A stretch of 6,097 nt of DNA from an uncultured Clostridia bacterium (GTDB taxonomy: Bacteria > Bacillota_A > Clostridia > Oscillospirales > Oscillospiraceae), in NCBI GenBank assembly GCA_946059285.1, contig CAMGMW010000077.1, positions 1 to 6,097 of the forward strand, written 5' to 3'. Each line of letters opens with the position of its first letter. Position 1 is the stretch's first letter. Below, piece by piece: positions 1-4,431 of this stretch. Under the pieces are notes generated by a model. The model did no database searches, was not told where the DNA came from, and saw nothing but the letters and a program-made list of their open reading frames with translations. A program made the position numbers and the translations under genes.

Positions 1-8
1 TCCTTTCT
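1..8 (-). promoter_or_regulatory. Ribosome binding site of a gene starting off the left edge
   Basis: Read on the minus strand, the first bases give AGAAAGGA, a good Shine-Dalgarno sequence. It sits downstream of the minus-strand promoter at 42-70. The coding start would fall a few bases beyond the left edge, so the gene product is unseen. This is an inference from position and motif only. Confidence 0.45.
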
Positions 9-16
9 ATCCGGCT

Positions 17-52
17 AATGATATCATTATGTCATGATAGAATGATATCATT
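17..52. repeat. Two copies of palindrome AATGATATCATT (operator candidate)
   Basis: The 12-bp perfect palindrome AATGATATCATT occurs at 17-28 (14 bp with flanks) and again at 41-52. The centres are 24 bp apart, and an extra ATGAT half-site lies between them at 34-38. One copy covers the -10 of the minus-strand promoter and the other lies just downstream of the expected transcription start. This is the usual geometry of an autoregulated repressor or antitoxin operator. The binding protein is not in the window. Confidence 0.55.
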
Positions 53-70
53 TATCGCGCGGTTTGTCAA
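42..70 (-). promoter_or_regulatory. Minus-strand sigma-A-type promoter
   Basis: On the minus strand there is a perfect -35 TTGACA (65-70), a 17-base spacer, and TATCAT (42-47) as the -10, one mismatch from TATAAT. Transcription would run left, start near 35, and enter the gene beyond the left edge. The -10 lies inside one of two identical palindromes, which points to repression by a dimeric DNA-binding protein, plausibly the product of that gene. Confidence 0.6.
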
Positions 71-104
71 TGTTTTAGTCCAGCTTTTAGAGTAATCAAA
101 CCAT

Positions 105-138
105 AAAAAGCAGCAGCCGGGTACGCAAAAACCCGGCT
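105..138 (-). terminator. Possible minus-strand intrinsic terminator
   Basis: An 8-bp GC-rich stem (115-122 with 131-138) encloses an 8-base loop. On the minus strand it is followed, after five bases, by a run of five T (105-109). It would end the minus-strand transcript coming from the YopX-like gene, just before the next minus-strand promoter. The gap between stem and T-run makes it a weak terminator candidate. Confidence 0.35.
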
Positions 139-153
139 ACCGTTCTATGTACG

Positions 154-173
154 CACCGCCGAAAGCGGCGGTG
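154..173. repeat. GC-rich perfect hairpin
   Basis: The arms CACCGCCG (154-161) and CGGCGGTG (166-173) pair perfectly over 8 bp with a 4-base loop. Neither strand has a T-run after it, so it is not a classic terminator. It stands between the coding remnant (189-338) and the hairpin at 115-138, and may act with the latter as a tandem 3'-end structure of the minus-strand transcript. Confidence 0.4.
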
Positions 174-188
174 TTGATGTCTGTTGTC

Positions 189-338
189 TTATCGTTCGTC
201 CCTGGCACGGTAGGAACGCTTCGGAGGCTTTTGTGCCTCGTCCCGAATCCGGTAGCCGTCCTTTGATTTTGGGTTCAAATAGCAACCAATGTTCTGAAGG
301 ACAACCCAAATCGCTTTGGAGGATACTTTAAGACATAA
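189..338 (-). pseudogene. Start-less minus-strand coding remnant
   Basis: A minus-strand frame stays open from an in-frame TGA (339-341) to a TAA at 189-191, about 49 codons, with no usable start near its beginning. The translation ends in a charged tail rich in K, R, D and E (segments KSKDGYRIRDEA and PPKRSYRARDER), which looks like a genuine protein C-terminus rather than a chance frame. It overlaps the 3' end of the YopX-like gene in another frame. The best reading is the tail of an older gene whose front was replaced or deleted. The family is not recognised, and a chance frame cannot be excluded. Confidence 0.3.
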
Positions 339-610
339 TCATCCACCAGTGTTAGATTCTGAAAATAATCAAAATGTCGCTTCTCTAATATATCTCCTTC
401 GAAAATCATTTGACCGCTTACATCATTTTCACCACAATACATTCCAAGCGTTTCTTCTCTCACTTTATACCAGCCTTCAGTAACCGTGTTCCCGTTTTTA
501 ATGAAGTGCTTTCCTTCAGAATATACATAATTCCCGACGACCCATTCGTTGCACTCTACCTTTTTCGCCCGATATAAACCATGTAAATACATATTCCTCC
601 GCCTTTCCAT
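275..610 (-). CDS. YopX-like phage/mobile-element protein, C-terminally atypical
   Basis: This encodes 111 residues. The N-terminal part matches the YopX family pattern: a YRAKK...NEWVVGNYV stretch (about residues 13-29) and an ETLGMYCGENDVSGQMIFEGDI-like block (about 53-74) corresponding to the family's 'vGqyTGl.DknG..IfeGDi'. YopX proteins are common in phages and integrative elements and have no assigned biochemical role. Family members usually run on for some 50 residues and end in an '...GNIYDNPEL' type tail. Here the sequence departs after residue 75 and stops, so the gene is probably truncated or fused to unrelated DNA. Two starts are possible: ATG at 610, with GGAG 7 bases upstream, or ATG at 592, with GGAGG close by. 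The latter fits the family's N-terminus better. It is transcribed against the main operon. Confidence 0.65.
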   Translation of the reverse strand: MERRRNMYLHGLYRAKKVECNEWVVGNYVYSEGKHFIKNGNTVTEGWYKVREETLGMYCGENDVSGQMIFEGDILEKRHFDYFQNLTLVDDYVLKYPPKRFGLSFRTLVAI

Positions 611-637
611 AAGGAATCTCCATTTTCAAGCAATACT

Positions 638-666
638 ATTGTACCTCCTGCTGGGCAATAAATCAA
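638..666 (-). promoter_or_regulatory. Promoter of the YopX-like gene
   Basis: On the minus strand TTGATT (661-666), a 17-base spacer and TACAAT (638-643) make a good sigma-A promoter placed about 30-50 bases before the YopX-like start codon. An 11-bp palindrome CAATACTATTG (631-641) overlaps the -10 and the predicted transcription start, and a longer imperfect inverted repeat (666-694) lies just upstream. Either could be an operator. Confidence 0.5.
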
Positions 667-694
667 CATCATATAGGCTCGTACCTATTGATGT
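666..694. repeat. Imperfect inverted repeat in the divergent intergenic region
   Basis: ACATCA+ATAGG (666-677, with one bulged T at 672) pairs with CCTAT+TGATGT (684-694) around a 6-base loop, giving 11 pairs. It lies between the divergent YopX-like gene and the rightward operon, touching the -35 of the leftward promoter. It has no T-run on either side, so a binding site or RNA leader structure is more likely than a terminator. I found no convincing plus-strand promoter between 611 and 799 for the operon that begins at 800. Confidence 0.4.
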
Positions 695-799
695 CCTATA
701 AATCAGTGAGTACTTGTTTTGAATGTTTTGAAAGGTACTTCTTTCGATTCTTTCTAAGGAAACTCTGAATAAATAAACTGAAAGCAAAAAGGAGGCTCT

Positions 800-1723
800 A
801 TGCCCTACATTACAAAAGAATCCTTGCAGGCGGCGAAGCAGATGGACTTGCTGACCTACCTGCAACTCTGCGACCCGCAGAATCTGGTGCATCTGTCGGG
901 CGACACCTACTGCACCCGCGAGCATGACTCGCTGAAAATCAGCAACGGAAAATGGCATTGGTTTTCCCGCCATATCGGTGGACGCTCAGCCCTTGACTAT
1001 CTCATCAAAGTCAAGGGCTTTTCTCTGCCCATGGCGGTAGAGCACATCAATGGCTATTCCACTTCAGTGCCGGTCATTTCTCGGCCGTCACAGCCGAAGC
1101 CCAAAACCATCTGCCTGCCGGAGCCCAATTCCTCCACCGCCGTGGTACGCAGATACCTCAAAAGCAGAGGAATTCACGATACGGTCATCGACTTCTGCAT
1201 CGACAACGACCTGCTCTATGAGGACAAGCGGTATCATTCGGCGGTGTTTCTTGGCAGAGATTCCGCAGGAGCAATTCGCTACGCCGGAATCCGCAGCACG
1301 ACCGGCAATTACAAGGGAGAAGCAACCGGCAGTGACAAGCACTATTCCTTCCGCCTGCCCGGTGTCAGTGACACCGTCCATGTCTTTGAATCTGCCATTG
1401 ATGCCTTGAGCTTTGCCACGCTGATGCTTTATCAGGGACAGAACTGGCATGAGGATCATCTGCTGTCACTGGCAGGTGTATTCAAAACCGAGCGTGACGA
1501 TGTTGTCCCGGTGGCATTGCAGCAGTATTTGAAGGAGCACCCCCAAATCCGGACGATCCGCCTGCATCTGGACAACGATGCCATCGGCAGAGGCGCAGTT
1601 GCAGGAATCGTCAGAGGACTTCAAAACAGGTATCAAATCGTTGACGAACCGCCGATTTCCGGCAAGGACGTCAACGATTTTTTGATGCACAAAATCCATA
1701 TGAAACAGGAGGCAACACGATGA
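800..1723 (+). CDS. DUF3991/Toprim-domain primase-like protein
   Basis: This 307-residue protein resembles the DUF3991 and Toprim-domain proteins of clostridial integrative elements. Residues about 15-75 form a primase zinc-finger-like region (segment KWHWFSRHIGGRSALDYL) that has lost the CHC2 cysteine pattern. Residues about 190-300 form a Toprim fold: the catalytic-type glutamate E197 in VFESAIDALSF, the acidic D258-N-D260 in LHLDNDAIGRG, and a GKDVNDFL motif at 288-295. Toprim domains bind metal and act in DnaG-type primases and topoisomerases. A role in DNA handling during element transfer or replication is inferred, not shown. The ATG follows AAGGAGG (789-795) at 4 bases. Its stop overlaps the next start as ATGA, so the two are translationally coupled. 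It is the first gene of the rightward run. Confidence 0.85.
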   Translation: MPYITKESLQAAKQMDLLTYLQLCDPQNLVHLSGDTYCTREHDSLKISNGKWHWFSRHIGGRSALDYLIKVKGFSLPMAVEHINGYSTSVPVISRPSQPKPKTICLPEPNSSTAVVRRYLKSRGIHDTVIDFCIDNDLLYEDKRYHSAVFLGRDSAGAIRYAGIRSTTGNYKGEATGSDKHYSFRLPGVSDTVHVFESAIDALSFATLMLYQGQNWHEDHLLSLAGVFKTERDDVVPVALQQYLKEHPQIRTIRLHLDNDAIGRGAVAGIVRGLQNRYQIVDEPPISGKDVNDFLMHKIHMKQEATR

Positions 1724-2439
1724 ACATCAAACTCTATCAGGTGAACATGGACAGGGACGAGGATTCGGTGGCGTTCCTGTCGCTGGACAATCTCCGGCAC
1801 ACCCACCCCAACGCAGAGGTCGATCCTGCTATCTACGATCTGGTTTACAGCGGAGATGTAAATTGCAAGGACTTGGAAGAAGTCTTACATCTGTTTAACT
1901 TCGACCATCCGGCAGACTTCACCGGGCGCTCCATGTCCGTATCGGATGTGGTGGAAACGGACGGCAAGTTCTATTTCTGCGATTCGGTGGGCTTTCAGGA
2001 GATTGCCTTTGATGCCGGAAAGGCTGGAAAGTCCGAAGAAAACAAAATCCGTGTGGTACTGCTGGAACCCGGAAAAACCGCCAAAATCACGGAAATCGGA
2101 ACCAGATTGGAGGATATGCAGGCAGTGGTCGGCGGCTACATCGAGGCTGTATATCCCTTTGAGGAGAATGTCTGCATTGTTTGCAATGAGGAAGGCAAGA
2201 TCAATGGTCTGCCTCTGAACCGTGCCATGCGGGATGACAGCGGGGCGGTCTGCGATACCATCGCCGGGACTGCGTTTCTCTGCGATTGCAGCGGGGAACG
2301 CTTCGGCAGTTTGAGCGAGGAACAGTGCCGCCGGTATCAACGGCAATTCCGCGACCCGGAGCAGTTTGTCCGCATCGGCAGCGAGATTCTGGCTATTTCC
2401 TATCACCCCAGAGAGCAACAGAAGGGTGATGCTCGTTGA
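1720..2439 (+). CDS. YodL and DUF3846 domain protein
   Basis: This encodes 239 acidic residues. Residues 1-100 fit the YodL domain: LYQVNMDRDEDSVAFLSLDNL, then VDPAIYDLVYSGDV, then an SMSVSDVV...FYFCDSVGF block. Residues about 109-215 fit DUF3846, with IRVVLLEPGK, a YPFEENVCIVCNEEGKINGL block and GTAFLCDCSGERFGSLSEEQ. Both families recur together in conjugative and mobilizable elements of Firmicutes. Neither has a proven function, although the acidic character recalls DNA-mimic or antirestriction proteins, which is speculation. The start overlaps the previous stop by 4 bases and the stop overlaps the next TTG start, so it is mid-operon. Confidence 0.8.
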   Translation: MNIKLYQVNMDRDEDSVAFLSLDNLRHTHPNAEVDPAIYDLVYSGDVNCKDLEEVLHLFNFDHPADFTGRSMSVSDVVETDGKFYFCDSVGFQEIAFDAGKAGKSEENKIRVVLLEPGKTAKITEIGTRLEDMQAVVGGYIEAVYPFEENVCIVCNEEGKINGLPLNRAMRDDSGAVCDTIAGTAFLCDCSGERFGSLSEEQCRRYQRQFRDPEQFVRIGSEILAISYHPREQQKGDAR

Positions 2440-2666
2440 AGAAACTGCCAAAGGAAGACTTGATGCAGAGGGTCGCCGCAACACAGGCGTTCCGCAAATG
2501 GCTGAGAGAGTCTTACCGGGACGAAGCAATGGACAGGCAACGGGAACGGTGGCTGTTTCTGAGCCTTTGCACTAAAAATCAAAATGCAGAAGGAACTGGA
2601 AGCATGGGAGTATCTGCACAGCCTGCGTACAGAATCCATCAACAGGGAAATCATCCGAATGATTAA
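2436..2666 (+). CDS. Small basic unknown protein, possibly frameshifted at its end
   Basis: This 76-residue frame begins with TTG overlapping the previous stop (TTGA), with AAGGG about 9 bases upstream. An ATG at 2463 is the alternative start. The first 45 residues (LPKEDLMQRVAATQAFRKWL, then RDEAMDRQRER) look like a genuine helical, highly charged protein. The last 30 residues are lower quality (GSMGVSAQPAYRIHQQGN) and merely overlap the next gene in another frame. The true product may therefore be shorter, or an indel near 2545-2580 may have split one gene in two. No family recognised. Confidence 0.5.
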   Translation: MKKLPKEDLMQRVAATQAFRKWLRESYRDEAMDRQRERWLFLSLCTKNQNAEGTGSMGVSAQPAYRIHQQGNHPND

Positions 2667-2811
2667 CCTGACCAGGCAGATGCAAGATTTGCGAGAGTTT
2701 CTGCAACATAACCTCTCCGGTCTTTTGCAAGCTGCGCCTCAGCAGGTTGATGAGCCAGCGGGCTTCTCCGAGGATGATCTAACGGTGCTGGATTTTGTCA
2801 ACAGTTTTTAA
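2584..2811 (+). CDS. Small coiled-coil-like unknown protein
   Basis: This encodes 75 residues, largely helical: residues 1-45 have heptad-like hydrophobics (ELEAWEYLHSL, then INREIIRMINL, then MQDLREFL), and the tail is acidic and ends in SEDDLTVLDFVNSF. No ribosome binding site precedes the ATG at 2584. The frame is open back to a stop at 2560-2562 with no better start, which is unusual in a window where most genes have strong sites. Translation may rely on coupling to the upstream overlapping frame (83 bases overlap), or the gene may be the rear half of a frameshifted one. Function unknown. Confidence 0.55.
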   Translation: MQKELEAWEYLHSLRTESINREIIRMINLTRQMQDLREFLQHNLSGLLQAAPQQVDEPAGFSEDDLTVLDFVNSF

Positions 2812-2823
2812 TGGCAGTATAAG

Positions 2824-2876
2824 TGATGCCATCCTGTTAATCAAAAATATTCCGTGGCATCAGAAATGATGCCACG
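2824..2876 (+). promoter_or_regulatory. Leader hairpin with an alternative pairing segment
   Basis: A perfect 10-bp stem (2853-2862 with 2867-2876, TGGCATCA/TGATGCCA core) is closed by a GAAA tetraloop and ends 3 bases before the AAAGGAG ribosome site of the next gene. The same TGATGCCA octamer also occurs at 2824-2831, so the central arm can pair with either copy. No T-run follows, so simple termination is unlikely. The arrangement suits an RNA switch affecting the gene at 2895, an mRNA-stabilising hairpin, or a repeated protein binding site. Confidence 0.45.
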
Positions 2877-2894
2877 CAGAAAGGAGATCCGATA

Positions 2895-3197
2895 ATGGAT
2901 GATAAAAGAGCCATGACCTGGCAGGAGTTCGTGGATTCGGATTTTGATAGTCGAGCCTACGAATTCCCCGATTTTGAAGGGACTTGTTTTGCTACGATTG
3001 CGTGCAAGCGCTGGAACAAAAGCCGAAATCTTCTGGCTTACCTTGATTTGGACGATGGAAGGAAGCTGTTGACGGCGGCATGGAATACGACCGACTTCTA
3101 CGGCCTTGCGGATATGCCCGTTGGAACACGGGTCAAAGTCACTTTCAGAATTGCCGCATCGGGGAAAGCGTTCCTCCGGGAAGCGGTACAACTTTGA
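2895..3197 (+). CDS. Unknown 100-residue protein
   Basis: This small protein has a strong ribosome site (AAAGGAG at 2880-2886, 8 bases from the ATG). After an acidic N-terminus it appears beta-rich: CFATIACKRW, LLAYLDLDDGRKLLTAAW and VGTRVKVTFRIAASGKAFLREAV. Alternating hydrophobics with a late 'G.rVkVtf....Gkafl' strand pair would be compatible with an OB-like or other small barrel fold, but no family is recognised and this is only an impression. It is the last gene before the oriT-like repeats, a position often held by accessory transfer or DNA-binding proteins. No signal peptide or membrane segment is seen. Confidence 0.65.
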   Translation: MDDKRAMTWQEFVDSDFDSRAYEFPDFEGTCFATIACKRWNKSRNLLAYLDLDDGRKLLTAAWNTTDFYGLADMPVGTRVKVTFRIAASGKAFLREAVQL

Positions 3198-3209
3198 AAA
3201 TGGGGAGGA

Positions 3210-3285
3210 CGGTGTTGTCTTAACAAGCAACGCACCTGTCCGTACAGGTACAGCTTGTTAGGGGTGTAGCACCCCTAAGACCCCG
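3210..3285. other. oriT: Putative origin of transfer (oriT) with nested inverted repeats
   Basis: Three structures are stacked here. TAACAAGC (3221-3228) pairs with GCTTGTTA (3253-3260). Inside it, ACCTGT (3234-3239) pairs with ACAGGT (3244-3249). Next, TTAGGGGTG (3258-3266) pairs perfectly with CACCCCTAA (3270-3278) around a TAG loop and shares three bases with the first repeat, so the two folds compete. A GACCCC tail follows. Nested repeats directly upstream of mobC and relaxase genes are the usual form of an oriT recognised by a MobC/relaxase relaxosome. The nick site itself cannot be placed with certainty; the region after CCCCTAAG is the best candidate. No experimental match is claimed. 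Confidence 0.6.
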
Positions 3286-3298
3286 GAGAGGAGGAAAC

Positions 3299-3412
3299 AT
3301 GATTGCATTTTTTATCGGCACAATGGTAGGCGGCTTCTTCAGCATAACCATGATGTGCCTGTTTCAGATCAACAGACTGCATGAAAAGGATGATGCCTTT
3401 GAAAAAAGATAA
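3299..3412 (+). CDS. DUF3789-type small membrane peptide
   Basis: This 37-residue ORF has a strong ribosome site (GAGAGGAGG, 3286-3294) 4 bases before its ATG. It starts MIAFFIGTMVGGFFSITMMC and ends with a short charged cytoplasmic-type tail (HEKDDAFEKR). One transmembrane helix with a glycine-rich GTMVGGFF core covers residues about 2-22. This matches the tiny DUF3789 family repeatedly found beside mobC in clostridial elements; its function is unknown. The 3' end overlaps the start of mobC in another frame, so it may drive translation of mobC by coupling. Confidence 0.65.
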   Translation: MIAFFIGTMVGGFFSITMMCLFQINRLHEKDDAFEKR

Positions 3413-3737
3413 TCGCTTTGAACTGCGTCTGTCCAAAGCCGAACGGGAGCTTCTTGCGGCGAAAGCGAAAAAAGCCGGAATGTCCTGCGGCGAGTTTCTA
3501 CGAAAGACCATCTGCGAAAAGGAGATACGGGAAGCACCCTCTGCAGATGTGAAAGAGTTGCTTCGGCTCATGCGGCGGATCGGCGGGAATATCAGTCAGC
3601 TTCTGCATCGGGCAAATACGGTGGGATTTGTGGATACCGTTCAACTGCGGAAAGACCTTGCCGAGCTGCGCCAGGCACGGCAGGCGATCATGCTTGCATA
3701 CACAGGAAAGCGGTGCACCGACAATACGCAGGGTTAG
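3381..3737 (+). CDS. mobC: MobC-family relaxosome accessory protein
   Basis: This encodes up to 118 residues. The N-terminal half (RFELRLSKAERELLAAKAKKAG, then SCGEFLRKTI) resembles a ribbon-helix-helix DNA-binding domain. The C-terminal half carries the MobC signature IGGNISQLLHRANTVG (about residues 67-82). MobC proteins bind oriT and help open it for the relaxase in the cytoplasmic relaxosome. This fits the oriT-like repeats just upstream. The ATG at 3381 has no ribosome site. A TTG at 3399 (LKKDNRFELRL) has AAAGGA 8 bases upstream and gives the usual short N-terminus, so the protein may be 112 residues. In related elements the relaxase gene normally follows at once; here it is separated by a toxin-antitoxin cassette. 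Confidence 0.85.
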   Translation: MKRMMPLKKDNRFELRLSKAERELLAAKAKKAGMSCGEFLRKTICEKEIREAPSADVKELLRLMRRIGGNISQLLHRANTVGFVDTVQLRKDLAELRQARQAIMLAYTGKRCTDNTQG

Positions 3738-3761
3738 ACACTTCTGCTCACGAATTTTTGC

Positions 3762-3788
3762 TTTACTTCATACCTTATCGGGTATAAT
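3762..3788 (+). promoter_or_regulatory. Possible upstream promoter of the hip cassette
   Basis: A perfect TATAAT (3783-3788) is formed by the right arm of operator 1. The best -35 is TTTACT (3762-3767) with a short 15-base spacer, or TTGCTT (3758-3763) with a long 19-base spacer. It is weaker than the promoter at 3842-3870 but would also be blocked by a protein bound at operator 1. Confidence 0.3.
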
Positions 3789-3865
3789 TTGTAAAATATC
3801 GCACATACTATACCTTATCGGGTGTGATTTTCCGAAATTGCTTGACTTTATACCCGAAAGGGTGT
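3770..3865. promoter_or_regulatory. Three HipB operator candidates 40 bp apart
   Basis: The pattern ATACC-N6-GGTRT occurs at 3770-3785, 3810-3825 and 3850-3865. The first two share the inner bases TTATCG; the third has CGAAAG. The start-to-start distance is exactly 40 bp in both intervals. The pattern resembles the TATCC-N8-GGATA operators known for E. coli HipB, with similar half-site size and spacing. The third site fills the spacer of the main promoter and the first covers a TATAAT, so HipB, probably with HipS/HipT, would repress its own operon, as is typical of type II toxin-antitoxin loci. Confidence 0.7.
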
Positions 3866-3870
3866 ATTAT
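3842..3870 (+). promoter_or_regulatory. Main promoter of the hipBST cassette
   Basis: TTGACT (3842-3847), a 17-base spacer and TATTAT (3865-3870) make a near-consensus sigma-A promoter. Operator 3 (3850-3865) lies in the spacer and touches the -10. Transcription would start near 3877, leaving a leader of about 20 bases before the GGAGG of hipB. Confidence 0.7.
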
Positions 3871-3897
3871 TAAGAAAAGCAAATGGAGGCGATAGGT

Positions 3898-4098
3898 TTG
3901 AATGCGATTGCAGAGTTCGTCAAGAAAAGCCGGCGGGAAGCCGGGCTGACACAGGAGGAATTTGCCATGCGTTCCGGGCTCGGCTTGCGGTTTGTGCGGG
4001 AACTGGAACAGGGCAAGGAAACGGTACGAATGGACAAGGTCAATATTGCCCTGGCGATGTTCGGCATGGAAGCCGTGCCGGGAAAGAAGGAGGAGTAA
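3898..4098 (+). CDS. hipB: HipB-like antitoxin and autorepressor
   Basis: This is a small Xre/Cro-type helix-turn-helix protein of 66 residues, of the class coupled to HipA-like kinases. The helix-turn-helix covers SRREAGLTQEEFAMRSGLG and then FVRELEQGKETVRMDKV, a typical 'LTQ..fA...GlglrfvreLEqGK.tvr.dkv' pattern. It should dimerise, bind the three upstream operators and repress the operon, and in HipBST systems it forms part of the HipB-HipS-HipT complex. I prefer the TTG start at 3898 because GGAGGC (3885-3890) sits 7 bases upstream. The in-frame ATG at 3883 overlaps that ribosome site, has none of its own, and would give 71 residues. The stop is 3 bases before the GTG of hipS. Confidence 0.85.
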   Translation: MNAIAEFVKKSRREAGLTQEEFAMRSGLGLRFVRELEQGKETVRMDKVNIALAMFGMEAVPGKKEE

Positions 4099-4101
4099 GT
4101 C

Positions 4102-4431
4102 GTGGATGCCTTTCGTGTGGCCTATGTGTATGTGCGAAACCATTTTGCAGGCACTCTCTCCGAAACGGACGATGGTTACTGCTTCTCCTATGACCCGGCG
4201 TACCTGCAATCCCAGCATCCAAGCCCGGTGTCGCTGACTCTGCCGCTGACGGAGGAAAGCTACCACTCCAAGACGCTGTTCTCCTTCTTTGACGGGCTGA
4301 TTCCGGAAGGCTGGCTCTTGAGCGTGGTAAGCAGAAACTGGAAGATCGACAAAAAAGACCGATTTGGGCTTTTGCTGGTCGCCTGCCGGGACGGTATTGG
4401 AAATGTGACGATCAGAGGTGAACGGGAATGA
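4102..4431 (+). CDS. hipS: HipS-like protein: HipA N-terminal subdomain as a separate gene
   Basis: This encodes 109 residues from a GTG start with AAGGAGGAG 6 bases upstream. It corresponds to the N-terminal subdomain of HipA (the couple_hipA region). It shows the VSLTLPLT strand (43-50), the FSFFDGLIPEGWLL motif (60-73), and a closing DRFGLLLVACRDGIGNVTI segment (86-104). In single-chain HipA this domain precedes the kinase core. Here it is a free protein, as in the three-gene HipBST system of enteropathogenic E. coli, where HipS is the antitoxin that neutralises HipT. That role is inferred from family and order. W71 is a candidate residue for contacting the HipT active site. The stop overlaps the hipT start as ATGA, favouring coupled, matched synthesis of the two. 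Confidence 0.85.
   Translation: MDAFRVAYVYVRNHFAGTLSETDDGYCFSYDPAYLQSQHPSPVSLTLPLTEESYHSKTLFSFFDGLIPEGWLLSVVSRNWKIDKKDRFGLLLVACRDGIGNVTIRGERE

Noticed and set aside
134..258. 9-bp inverted repeat CGGCTACCG (134-142) and CGGTAGCCG (250-258)
   Set aside because: Widely separated and partly within the coding remnant; it may be chance, with no flanking duplication or mobile-element feature to support it.
516..624. Short minus-strand frame starting at ATG about 624 (MEIPYGKAEEY...)
   Set aside because: Only about 35 codons and overlapping the YopX-like start in another frame; the YopX frame has the family motifs.
626..973. Minus-strand open frame of 115 codons opposite the start of the Toprim gene
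   Set aside because: It is antisense to a clearly recognisable coding region, has no ribosome site supporting its start, and its translation has no family character.
1885..2529. Long minus-strand open frame (214 codons) opposite the YodL/DUF3846 gene
   Set aside because: It mirrors the codon pattern of the plus-strand gene; the plus-strand product matches two known domain families in order.
3808..4266. Minus-strand open frame across the hip promoter, hipB and hipS
   Set aside because: It runs through the promoter and operators and opposes two recognised genes; no ribosome site seen.
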